Shown: piece after piece, positions 1 through 5,850 of the stretch
Layout of the letters: every line of letters begins with the position of its first letter
How positions within the stretch are numbered: the first letter of the stretch is position 1
Assembly (NCBI GenBank): GCA_031289975.1
Contig: JAITOM010000157.1
Location: forward strand, 1 to 6,515
Length of the DNA stretch: 6,515 nucleotides
Direction of reading: 5' to 3'
DNA from: Methanobrevibacter sp.
GTDB taxonomy: Archaea > Methanobacteriota > Methanobacteria > Methanobacteriales > Methanobacteriaceae
Position numbers and translations under genes: made by a program
The notes under the pieces: model-generated
What the model was told of the DNA's origin: nothing
Database searches by the model: none
Seen by the model: the letters and a program-made list of their open reading frames with translations, nothing else

Positions 1-153
1 AATGATTTTAATATGAGAGAAGGTATTCCTAATGAATTTTTAATGAAAAATTTTGTTTATATCAATTTAATCAGTATTAAAAAAGATTTGTACTTACGTT
101 CTATAGTTTACAATCTTAAAAGAATAGTGAAGCTCAAATGTACAGTATACTAA
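1..153 (+). CDS. C-terminal fragment of a probable DDE transposase (5' end outside window)
   Basis: An open frame enters from the left edge and runs 50 codons to TAA at 151-153. The visible peptide is basic and rich in Lys, Asn, Ile and Leu. It ends with a stretch reading YLRSIVYNLKRIVKLK (residues 31-46). This resembles the helical C-terminal tail of IS4/IS5/IS1182-type DDE transposases, where a 'xxAIxYNLKRI' segment follows the catalytic Glu helix. None of the catalytic DDE residues fall inside the window, so activity cannot be judged. No terminal inverted repeat of an insertion sequence could be fixed with confidence in the following 400 bases. It may be the intact end of a full transposase or a decayed remnant. 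The family assignment rests on this short tail alone; an unrelated hypothetical protein is the alternative. Confidence 0.4.
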   Translation, partial: NDFNMREGIPNEFLMKNFVYINLISIKKDLYLRSIVYNLKRIVKLKCTVY

Positions 154-171
154 AGAAAAAAGACATTTATT

Positions 172-221
172 ACTAATCTTGGGAAAATTATACAAGATTT
201 AGTAGACTAATCTAGGGAAAA
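172..221 (+). repeat. Short direct repeat with an internal hairpin
   Basis: ACTAATCTTGGGAAAA (172-187) recurs as ACTAATCTAGGGAAAA (206-221), 15 of 16 bases the same and 34 bases apart. The first copy can also pair with the segment at about 193-204: TACTAATCTTG at 171-181 against CAAGATTTAGTA, with a one-base bulge, making an imperfect hairpin. It lies directly downstream of the transposase-like frame, so it could be a remnant of an insertion-sequence end or a transcription-end signal. Neither is proven. Confidence 0.4.
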
Positions 222-370
222 ATGCTATTTTTTCATTTGCCATAAAATATTAGTAATACTTTTAAGTTAAATGTTTGGAACCTTAACATATATATTTAAT
301 ACAACCCATACTGTAGAACTGAACAGTAAAAAGAAATATAGAAAAATAAAAATTTTATATTTTTAAACTT

Positions 371-389
371 AGAAAAGCAAAGCTTTTCT
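371..389. repeat. 8-bp-stem hairpin with AAA loop
   Basis: AGAAAAGC-AAA-GCTTTTCT is a perfect 8-bp stem closed by AAA. The same architecture, a 6-7-bp stem around AAA, occurs at 5727-5743 and, on the other strand, at 3878-3892. This suggests membership in one dispersed family. It is followed by only a short T stretch, so a simple terminator reading is weak. Confidence 0.5.
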
Positions 390-467
390 TTACTTACAAA
401 CATTATTTCATACACTATATAACATATAACTTTTTGAATGTAATATGTACACAGAGCGAATCAAAAA

Positions 468-522
468 TTATATAAACCTGAGTTAGAAAATTAGATTTAT
501 ATAAACTCCCATTAGAAAATAT
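468..522 (+). repeat. Tandem TATA-containing repeat upstream of the AAA-ATPase gene
   Basis: Two 26-base units with a 29-base period (468-493 and 497-522) each open with TTATATAAAC and contain TTAGAAAAT. About 19 of 26 positions agree. Each unit carries a TATA-like box, so the repeat may be a duplicated promoter or an operator for a DNA-binding protein. It sits 42-96 bases ahead of the start codon. Confidence 0.45.
496..505 (+). promoter_or_regulatory. Candidate archaeal TATA box for the AAA-ATPase gene
   Basis: TTTATATAAA matches the archaeal box A consensus (TTTATATA-like). It lies about 60 bases before the ATG at 564, which would give transcription starting near 525-530 and a leader of roughly 35 bases. 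The weakly SD-like AAGTGGA at 552-558 fits as the ribosome site. A second TATA at 469-475 in the neighbouring repeat unit is an alternative. In a genome this AT-rich such boxes arise often by chance. Confidence 0.4.
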
Positions 523-563
523 ATAATTTTAAATTAATAAAAGAGTGAACAAAGTGGAATATC

Positions 564-2180
564 ATGAACAATTTAAAGAATTTACCCTTAGCGATTGCTG
601 AATTTAAAGAATTGATTGAAACAGATTCTATTTATGTTGATAAGACAGAAGAAATATTTAAACTAATGGAAGAGGCAGGTAATTATTTTTTCCTTTCTCG
701 TCCAAGAAGGTTTGGAAAATCATTATTATTAAACACCATTAAAGAATTATTTAGAGGAAATAAAGAATTGTTTAAAGGTCTTTATATATATAATAAATGG
801 AATTGGAATGAAAATTTCCCTATAATTTATTTAAATATGAGTAAAATGTCAAATAGATCACCAGAAAAATTAGAACTTGATCTTGAAGACTTTATTGAAA
901 CCATTGCAGAAGAAAATCAAATAACCATTAATAACAATATTTCATTGGAACGAAAGTTTTCACATCTGATAAGGAAATTATCTAAATCCACAGGGAAAAA
1001 AGTCGTTGTTTTAATTGATGAGTATGATAAACCTATACTTGATAAAATTGATGAGATGAAAATAGCTGATGCTAATCGTGAGATATTAAAGAGTTTTTAT
1101 GAGATTTTAAAAGGTAGTGAAGAGTATCTTCATTTTGTTTTTTTAACTGGTGTTAGTAAATTTTCACAAACCTCCATTTTTTCTGGATTTAATAATGCAA
1201 CAGACTTAACCTTAGATCCTAAGTTTAATAATATTTGTGGTTACACACATCATGAACTAAGAACACATTTTAAGGACTACATTACACTTTTAGCAAAAAA
1301 GGAATTTCTTAGCTATAATGAGGTTTTAAATAGGATTGATTACTGGTATGATGGTTATAGCTGGGATGGTATAAATAAAGTTTATAATCCTTTCTCTACC
1401 TTATCATTATTCAGATTTTTAGAATTTAAGAATAAATGGTTTGAGTCTGGAACTCCTACATTTTTAGTTAAGCTTTTAAAGATAAGAAATGATTTTAAAC
1501 CTATTTTAGAACCTATTAAAGCTTTTGAATCTTCGTTGTCGACTTTTGACTTGGATAATATTAATATCAACACTTTACTTTTTCAAACTGGTTATTTAAC
1601 CATTAAAAGCATTGAAAAGGCTTATGAAGAGATTTGCTATACCTTAGATTTTCCAAATTTTGAGGTTGAAAACTCATTTCTCAACTATCTATTAAACTCA
1701 TATACAAATTATCAAGATGATATTAAGAGTTTAAGATATACTTTACTTAAACAAATTAAAAATATTGATAATGGAGGATTTAATAGTAGTTTAAATAGTT
1801 TACTATATAATATTCCTTATCAAATCCATAAAACCAATGAAAGCTATTTTCATGCGATTTTCATTATTTTATTTAAATTATTAGGATTTAATGTAAGAGC
1901 AGAAGAAAGTACAATCAGTGGTAGATCCGATTTAGTCTTAGAAGAAGATAATTTTGTGGTAATAGCTGAATTCAAATACTCGACTACGAAAACATCTAAA
2001 AATGGTGATGAAATTCCTATTAAATCATTTAAAAGTATGTTAAATGAAGCATTCAATCAAATTCATGATCGAGGATATTATAAAAAATACACCAATACTA
2101 AGATCATTTTAATTGCAATAGCTTTTGCAGGTAAGGATATAGAATCGAAAATGGAATTATTAAACTTAGATGGAGGATAA
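564..2180 (+). CDS. AAA-ATPase-like protein with C-terminal PD-(D/E)XK nuclease domain
   Basis: The 538-aa protein has the architecture of the AAA-ATPase_like (PF09820) plus PDDEXK_9 (PF08011) family, formerly DUF1703. The N-terminus reads LPLAIAEFKEL...YVDKT (residues 7-28), the usual family opening. The Walker A-like loop is SRPRRFGKS (45-53), the family's degenerate form, and Walker B is VVVLIDEYD (147-155). A conserved FLTGVSKFS segment follows (193-201), then WYDGYSWDG (261-269), VYNPFS (273-278), SGTPTFLV (295-302) and LLFQTGYLTI (338-347). The C-terminal domain shows H430, GRSDLVLE (453-460, acidic D456), AEFK (468-471, E469 and K471) and Q499, a complete PD-(D/E)XK set. No signal peptide or membrane segment is evident. 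The start is secure: an in-frame TGA lies at 546-548 and no earlier ATG exists. The cellular role is not established; such genes are multicopy in Methanobrevibacter, Clostridia and Bacteroides, and a defence or selfish-element role is inference. All motifs look intact. It converges on cbiX. Confidence 0.92.
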   Translation: MNNLKNLPLAIAEFKELIETDSIYVDKTEEIFKLMEEAGNYFFLSRPRRFGKSLLLNTIKELFRGNKELFKGLYIYNKWNWNENFPIIYLNMSKMSNRSPEKLELDLEDFIETIAEENQITINNNISLERKFSHLIRKLSKSTGKKVVVLIDEYDKPILDKIDEMKIADANREILKSFYEILKGSEEYLHFVFLTGVSKFSQTSIFSGFNNATDLTLDPKFNNICGYTHHELRTHFKDYITLLAKKEFLSYNEVLNRIDYWYDGYSWDGINKVYNPFSTLSLFRFLEFKNKWFESGTPTFLVKLLKIRNDFKPILEPIKAFESSLSTFDLDNININTLLFQTGYLTIKSIEKAYEEICYTLDFPNFEVENSFLNYLLNSYTNYQDDIKSLRYTLLKQIKNIDNGGFNSSLNSLLYNIPYQIHKTNESYFHAIFIILFKLLGFNVRAEESTISGRSDLVLEEDNFVVIAEFKYSTTKTSKNGDEIPIKSFKSMLNEAFNQIHDRGYYKKYTNTKIILIAIAFAGKDIESKMELLNLDGG

Positions 2181-2203
2181 TTGGATGACCTATACATATA
2201 AAT

Positions 2204-3106
2204 TTACTTATTTATTGTTGCATCTACACGTTGTTTAATAATATCAATAAGTAATGGATTAGAACCAATAGGATCGAGATATATAATCTTTCCATTAAAC
2301 TCCATTCCTATATTTTTATGATTATGAGAATGATCATGGTCATGATGATGACTGTGTTTAATATTGCTTGGAAGTTTTAAAATTTTAGGAATATCCCTTT
2401 TTGTATGCATTCCATGAGCTATGAAAACAGGAACAACAATTAAATTTTCAAAAGTGTTATCTTTTAAAAATTCATTAATTGCAATAGGAATACTTGGATC
2501 TGTAAGTTCCATGAACCCTAAAGTTACTTTATAATCAGTTTCATCTTTAAACATTCGTAGAAGCTCATTAATAAATTCACTATTATAATTCAATCGACTA
2601 CCATGACTAACCAGTACAATCCCAGTATTTTCATTGTTTAAAGTATCTGAATTTATGAATACATCATCGACTTTAGACTTCAATATTTGAAGAATAAGAG
2701 GATCTGAACCTATACAATCAAGTAAAACTATCTCCCCATCAAAATCAAAACCATCAAGATGATTTAGGTAATGATCATCAGGATACACACCATCTAAAAA
2801 TCTTGGATCAGCTTCCTTTTTTTCCATGCCCAAGATTAAAGGTATATCAACCAAGGTATGAATACCATCCGCTAAAAATATGGGTATAGCTATTATTTTA
2901 TCAACAGCTTTTAATGAAAGATTATCTACTGCTTGTGAGATTGTAGGTTTTGAAAATTCTAAGTATCCTATTTCAACAGGACAATTAATTACTTTTTTAA
3001 ACTTCACAGCTATTTCACTAAATACATCACTTGCAAAAGGAAGACTACTGCCATGACTAATTAATATTACTCCAACATCATTTCCTGGTTTTAAATTTAA
3101 ACTCAT
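2204..3106 (-). CDS. cbiX: Sirohydrochlorin cobaltochelatase, two-domain CbiX with histidine-rich loop
   Basis: This cytosolic class II chelatase inserts Co2+ into sirohydrochlorin, the entry to the cobalt-early cobalamin pathway. The close homologue CfbA inserts Ni2+ for F430, so nickel activity cannot be excluded. The 300-aa protein is a tandem duplication. The first half has LISHGSS (15-21, H18) and DGIHTLVDIP (80-89, H83); the second has LVSHGSR (165-171, H168) and HGMHTKRDIP (231-240, H234). Each half ends with a similar LD-x-IGS-[DN]-PL segment (129-136 and 277-284). Archaeal CbiX-S/CfbA proteins are single domains of about 120-145 aa, so this is the long form, and both halves keep both metal-site histidines. 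Residues 251-263 contain 8 His in 13, placed in the second half where some CfbA proteins carry a metal-binding His loop. The ATG is supported by GGAG at 3114-3117 with 7-nt spacing. It is separated from cbiJ by 921 bp of repeats, so it is probably transcribed on its own. Confidence 0.93.
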   Translation of the reverse strand: MSLNLKPGNDVGVILISHGSSLPFASDVFSEIAVKFKKVINCPVEIGYLEFSKPTISQAVDNLSLKAVDKIIAIPIFLADGIHTLVDIPLILGMEKKEADPRFLDGVYPDDHYLNHLDGFDFDGEIVLLDCIGSDPLILQILKSKVDDVFINSDTLNNENTGIVLVSHGSRLNYNSEFINELLRMFKDETDYKVTLGFMELTDPSIPIAINEFLKDNTFENLIVVPVFIAHGMHTKRDIPKILKLPSNIKHSHHHDHDHSHNHKNIGMEFNGKIIYLDPIGSNPLLIDIIKQRVDATINK

Positions 3107-3160
3107 ATATTTGCTCCATGTCCTTGATTTTTCTAAAAACCTATTTCTATTTGGAAACTA

Positions 3161-3180
3161 AGTTTAATATTATATTGTAT
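3161..3180 (-). promoter_or_regulatory. Candidate TATA region for cbiX
   Basis: On the minus strand this reads ATACAATATAATATTAAACT, a TATA-like tract 55-75 bases ahead of the cbiX ATG. It is the best box close to the gene and lies about 20 bases inside the left arm of the inverted repeat. The local composition makes chance matches common. Confidence 0.3.
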
Positions 3181-3199
3181 TAACTAATGTTTGTAAGAA

Positions 3200-3295
3200 A
3201 AAATCAAAGACAAACTTTTAAAAACGAGCAATCGAAGATTTCTCTAAATTTCTTTCAGAAATAAACGGGAAATCATGAATTTTCCGTTTCTAATT
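3200..3295 (+). repeat. Left arm of long inverted repeat
   Basis: Bases 3200-3268 are an exact reverse complement of 3893-3961 (69 of 69). The next 27 bases (3269-3295 against 3866-3892) match at about 20 positions. The exact part is far longer than chance allows, even in AT-rich DNA, and contains mixed-sequence stretches such as AACGAGCAATCGAAGATT. The arm lies 94 bases upstream of the cbiX start. It lacks the outer segment (about 50 bases with CAGTGTAAC and AGCAT) that continues the right arm. Confidence 0.92.
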
Positions 3296-3321
3296 AAACG
3301 AGGTTCAATACTGAAGTTTTT

Positions 3322-3348
3322 AAAATTTAACAATGTTTGTTAAATTTT
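3322..3348. repeat. 11-bp perfect hairpin
   Basis: AAAATTTAACA (3322-3332) pairs perfectly with TGTTAAATTTT (3338-3348) around the loop ATGTT. It is nearly all A/T and lies just inside the left arm of the inverted repeat. It has no adjoining gene end, so a terminator role is not supported. Confidence 0.5.
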
Positions 3349-3365
3349 TAATTAAAAAAATCATA

Positions 3366-3599
3366 ATTATAGTCATTATATAAAAGTTCTTAAATTTTAA
3401 ATGATAATTTTTTTATTAAATTATTTAATTTTAAATATTATTTTATAAGAATCTATAATTTTAAATTTTAAATTATAATTTTTTTATTAAATTATAGTCA
3501 TTTTGGAAAAGTTCTTAAATTTTGGATGATAATCTTTTTTATTAAATTATTTAATTTCAAATATTAATTTATAAAAATCTATAATTTTAAATTTTAAAT
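3366..3599 (+). repeat. Tandem duplication, about 125-bp period, in the AT-rich core
   Basis: Copy 1 (3366-3473) and copy 2 (3491-3599) both begin ATTATAGTCATT and share AAGTTCTTAAATTTT and ATCTATAATTTTAAATTTT in the same order. By eye there are about 8 mismatches and one 1-base indel in about 109 bases, roughly 92% identity. The period is 125 bases. A 17-base linker (3474-3490) separates the matched parts. Confidence 0.8.
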
Positions 3600-3738
3600 A
3601 ATATAAACTTATTTTAAATAATATAAATAATTTTAAATAAATATTTTTTAATAATATTTATTTTTAAAAAAGTTATTTATTATAGAACTTTATCAAAACC
3701 ACTATATTATTTTTAAACATACAAATAAATTCTCATAA

Positions 3739-4007
3739 GGACACTGTAAAAAGAGCATGTTTTCGAAGATCCAAAACCCAATTTTTAGCTGGAAAAATTT
3801 AGACTATGTATATTGCATTGATTTTAGCTCATTTTCTTAATTTTAAAAAATTTTCTATTTTTTAAAGTTAGAAGCGAAAAATCTTTGATTTTCCGTTTAT
3901 TTCTGAAAGAAATTTAGAGAAATCTTCGATTGCTCGTTTTTAAAAGTTTGTCTTTGATTTTCTTAATTTTCAATTGTAAAAAACTATGCTAAAGTTACAC
4001 TGCCATT
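3739..4007. mobile_element. Putative miniature element with CACTGTA-type inverted ends (copy 1)
   Basis: The left end reads GGACACTGTAAAAAGAGCAT (3739-3758). The right end, on the minus strand, reads GGCAGTGTAACTTTAGCAT (4003 down to 3985). They agree at about 17 of 22 aligned positions. The segment holds no gene. It contains the right arm of the long inverted repeat and an AAA-loop hairpin (3878-3892, AAAATC/GATTTT). Its right outer 57 bases match the element at 5681 with about 52 of 58 identical. No target-site duplication was recognised. Calling it mobile is inference from terminal repeats and multiple copies. Confidence 0.45.
3866..3961 (-). repeat. Right arm of long inverted repeat
   Basis: This is the partner of 3200-3295; 3893-3961 is exactly complementary to 3200-3268. 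The arms are centred near 3580, with 570 bases between the 96-base arms. RNA read through both arms, for example past the cbiJ stop, could form a 69-bp perfect duplex. Unlike the left arm, the similarity to the other family copy continues outward to 4007. Confidence 0.92.
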
Positions 4008-4027
4008 TTATTTGAATATAGCTTTAT

Positions 4028-4804
4028 TTAAATATAATCTTTTTCAAGTAAGTAGTTAATAAGTTTATCTTCATTATCAAATACTAAATCATGACTAATT
4101 TTTTCTCTTCTAATAACTATACCATTAATCATCTTTTCACTTTCTAAAACAGCATCCAATTTTTCTAAGCTTCCGCCTTCAATTCCACTATCCTTAAGTA
4201 AGATGGCTTTAATATTAAACTCTTTTATTAAACTTAGATTAAGATCTTTAGAAAAAGGACCTTTTATAGCTATAATATCATCGACTCTAAGATTTAAATT
4301 CTCACATTCTGAGATAACCTTAAGAGTTGGTAAGACTCTATGAATTATTCTATTTTTAAGGTTTAGATTCAAAATTTTGGATAGATTCCTACTGCCTGTT
4401 GTATTTAATATGTTACCCTCAATTTTATTTAAAACTGTTCCTAAACTTTCATAATCATTTACTTCAATTATATTTGGAAAATTTTTATATTTATTTAAAA
4501 CAGATTTTCTTTCATATCTAATATAAGGAATATTTAATTCTTCAGAGACTTTAATTGATGCTTTGGTTATATTTACTGCATATGGATGAGAAACATCAAC
4601 CAATAAATTCACATTACTATCAATTAATAGTTTTTTAAGTTCATCTTCTTTTAAAGGCTTTGTGTTTAAAATCTTGTATTTAAAATCTTTTAAAAGACTA
4701 CCGCCATAGGAACTCACGACAGATAATAATAAATCATCAGTATACTTATTTAAGGTTTTGGTTATGGTTCTTCCTTCACTTGTTCCTAAAATTAATCCAA
4801 TCAC
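4028..4804 (-). CDS. cbiJ: Cobalt-precorrin-6A reductase CbiJ
   Basis: The 258-aa protein is of normal length for the CbiJ/CobK family, which reduces the macrocycle of (cobalt-)precorrin-6A with NAD(P)H in corrin synthesis. Visible motifs are the N-terminal nucleotide-binding-type loop LGTSEGR (6-12), DVSHPYA (70-76, family form D-[AV]-[TS]-HPYA), YIRYERK (94-100), TTGSRNL (135-141), RVLPT (156-160), IKGPFS (180-185) and KDSG (204-207) followed by GGSLEKLDAV (210-219). All family landmarks are present and no truncation is seen. The start is GTG at 4804: translation of the Rossmann-like strand begins here (MIGLILGTSEGR), a strong AAAGGAGAA sits 8 nt upstream, and no in-frame ATG lies in the bases just upstream. 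It follows cbiH by 56 bases on the same strand, so the two are probably one operon. Immediately downstream is the repeat-rich region. Confidence 0.95.
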   Translation of the reverse strand: MIGLILGTSEGRTITKTLNKYTDDLLLSVVSSYGGSLLKDFKYKILNTKPLKEDELKKLLIDSNVNLLVDVSHPYAVNITKASIKVSEELNIPYIRYERKSVLNKYKNFPNIIEVNDYESLGTVLNKIEGNILNTTGSRNLSKILNLNLKNRIIHRVLPTLKVISECENLNLRVDDIIAIKGPFSKDLNLSLIKEFNIKAILLKDSGIEGGSLEKLDAVLESEKMINGIVIRREKISHDLVFDNEDKLINYLLEKDYI

Positions 4805-4810
4805 GAATAT

Positions 4811-4819
4811 TTCTCCTTT
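4811..4819 (-). promoter_or_regulatory. Ribosome binding site fixing the GTG start of cbiJ
   Basis: On the minus strand AAAGGAGAA precedes the GTG at 4804, with 8 bases between GGAG and the start. It is the best SD match near the gene and decides in favour of the non-ATG start. Confidence 0.8.
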
Positions 4820-4860
4820 AAGCTCATTAATTAAAACAAAATAATATTTATTCTATTTAA

Positions 4861-5586
4861 TCAAACATTCTTTAATTTATATCCTCTTGGAGTTATAAAT
4901 TTATTGTTCTTCATGAAACTATTACTATTTCCTATAATGACTATTGAAGACATATCTACATCAGTATCATCAAAAGTAGAGAGATTACAGAATCGAAATT
5001 CCTCACCAATTCTTAGTGCATTTTTCACAACTGCAACAGGTGTATTTAAACTTCTAAATTCTTTTATAATTTCAATAGCCTCCTTTAAATAATGTGGTCT
5101 TCCATTACTTTTAGGATTGTATAAGGATATTATAAAATCCCCTTCACCAGCAAGTCTAATTCTTTTTTTTATTAAATCATATGGGGTTAATAAATCACTT
5201 AAACTAATATTACAATTATCATGAGAAAGTGGTGCACCAACTATAGATGCAGCAGCACTTGAGGCGGTAACACCAGGAATAACTTCTATATCTTCATTTT
5301 CTGAGATTTGAAGTATTAATCCAGCCATTCCATATATTCCTGAATCACCTGTACTTATAATTGAAACAATTTTATTTTTACTTAATTCCAATGCTTTCAT
5401 AGCTCTTTCTTTTTCTTTATACATTCCAGTTGAAAATGTTTCTTTATTTTTTAAAAGAGGTTTTATAATATCAAGATATTTTGAATATCCCACAATTATA
5501 TCGGAGGTATTTATAGCATCTCTTGCTTTTATTGTCATGTGTTGAAGTCCACCTGGACCAATACCAACTACAAACAGTTTTCCCAT
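4861..5586 (-). CDS. cbiH: Cobalt-factor III / precorrin-3B C17-methyltransferase CbiH
   Basis: This SAM-dependent tetrapyrrole methyltransferase methylates C17 with ring contraction, giving cobalt-precorrin-4 in the anaerobic corrin pathway. Numbered from the ATG at 5586 (241 aa), it shows VGIGPGG (7-13, SAM loop), STGDSGIYGMAG (78-89), VIPGVTASSAAAS (102-114) and GAPLSHD (117-123). LSDLLTPYD (129-137) and ISLYNPKSNGRP (153-164) follow; the LSHD/LSDLLTP/LYNP-S--R set is diagnostic for CbiH/CobJ among the corrin methyltransferases. It ends with TPRGY near residue 232, also typical. An ATG 15 bases further upstream (5601) would add MEGKT. The shorter start is preferred because GGAAGGT (5593-5599) lies 6 nt before it and MGKLFVVGIGPG is the usual family opening. 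It is the first gene of the probable cbiH-cbiJ operon. Confidence 0.95.
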   Translation of the reverse strand: MGKLFVVGIGPGGLQHMTIKARDAINTSDIIVGYSKYLDIIKPLLKNKETFSTGMYKEKERAMKALELSKNKIVSIISTGDSGIYGMAGLILQISENEDIEVIPGVTASSAAASIVGAPLSHDNCNISLSDLLTPYDLIKKRIRLAGEGDFIISLYNPKSNGRPHYLKEAIEIIKEFRSLNTPVAVVKNALRIGEEFRFCNLSTFDDTDVDMSSIVIIGNSNSFMKNNKFITPRGYKLKNV

Positions 5587-5592
5587 AGTTTT

Positions 5593-5599
5593 ACCTTCC
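5593..5599 (-). promoter_or_regulatory. Ribosome binding site favouring the inner cbiH start
   Basis: GGAAGGT on the minus strand is spaced 6 nt from the ATG at 5586. The outer ATG at 5601 has only AGGT about 16 nt upstream, too distant for a normal site. Confidence 0.65.
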
Positions 5600-5642
5600 A
5601 TAATACTATTGTTATATACCTAAAAATTCTAATTGTTCTTAT

Positions 5643-5650
5643 TTATATAA
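5643..5650 (-). promoter_or_regulatory. Candidate TATA box for cbiH-cbiJ
   Basis: TTATATAA on the minus strand fits archaeal box A. With the usual 25-base spacing, transcription would start near 5618 and leave a leader of about 30 bases carrying the GGAAGGT site. A second box, TATATAAC around 5611-5618, would give an almost leaderless transcript and fits less well with the SD. Confidence 0.4.
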
Positions 5651-5680
5651 TTTTAATTATAGTAGTTTTGATAAAGTTTT

Positions 5681-5850
5681 AATGGCACTGTAAATTTAGC
5701 ATGGATTTTTGCAATTGAAAAATTAAGAAAATCAAAGATTTTCGAGGCTGTGAAAAATTCAACTGATGAAACTATAATTTTTTATTTAATGGTTATAGTA
5801 CTTCATTTTTTAAAGCATTTTAAGAGCTTTATAAGATTAATACAGTGCTA
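5681..5850. mobile_element. Putative miniature element with CACTGTA-type inverted ends (copy 2)
   Basis: TGGCACTGTA (5683-5692) and TACAGTGCTA (5841-5850) are inverted copies matching at 9 of 10 bases, bounding about 170 non-coding bases. Bases 5681-5738 match the minus strand of 3951-4007 at about 52 of 58 positions, with one gap. Inside is a perfect 7-bp hairpin, GAAAATC-AAA-GATTTTC (5727-5743). It lies about 100 bases upstream of the cbiH start. No target duplication was recognised and no transposase is encoded, so mobility is inference. Confidence 0.45.

Larger units (their letters stand above)
154..563. other. AT-rich intergenic region with small repeats
   Basis: There are 410 bases without a credible gene. 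The region contains an imperfect direct repeat (172-221), an 8-bp-stem hairpin with an AAA loop (371-389), and a duplicated TATA-containing block (468-522) just ahead of the AAA-ATPase gene. Stop codons are dense in all frames. No tRNA or CRISPR structure was seen. Confidence 0.7.
3107..4027. other. Repeat-rich, extremely AT-rich gene-free region between cbiX and cbiJ
   Basis: These 921 bases hold no credible gene. The region contains a long inverted repeat (3200-3295 and 3866-3961), an 11-bp perfect hairpin (3322-3348), a tandem duplication (3366-3599) and a miniature-element-like segment (3739-4007). By hand count 3361-3720 has about 29 G+C in 360 bases, close to 92% A+T, well above the coding DNA around it. 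Short A/T tracts such as TTTTAAATAATATAAA repeat at 3592 and 3612. Confidence 0.8.

Noticed and set aside
1382..1573. Minus-strand frame inside the AAA-ATPase gene, with another at 1850-2056
   Set aside because: Both lie opposite well-conserved family motifs of the plus-strand protein and show no family features of their own.
3366..3599. CRISPR array
   Set aside because: There are only two copies, the repeat is about 109 bases long with no unique spacers of regular length, and no cas gene is present.
3200..3961. Replication origin
   Set aside because: AT-richness and inverted repeats are suggestive, but no cdc6/orc1 gene or origin-recognition-box repeats with their typical G-rich ends are seen nearby.
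4904..5092. Plus-strand frame opposite the end of cbiH
   Set aside because: The cbiH frame there encodes conserved family sequence up to the TPRGY motif, and the antisense frame has no supporting signal.
5587..5601. Longer cbiH start at 5601 (adds MEGKT)
   Set aside because: It lacks a well-spaced ribosome site, while the inner ATG at 5586 has GGAAGGT six bases upstream and matches the family N-terminus.
5602..5680. Cobalamin riboswitch ahead of cbiH
   Set aside because: The leader is short and AT-rich, without the conserved B12-box; archaeal cobalamin genes rarely use this switch.
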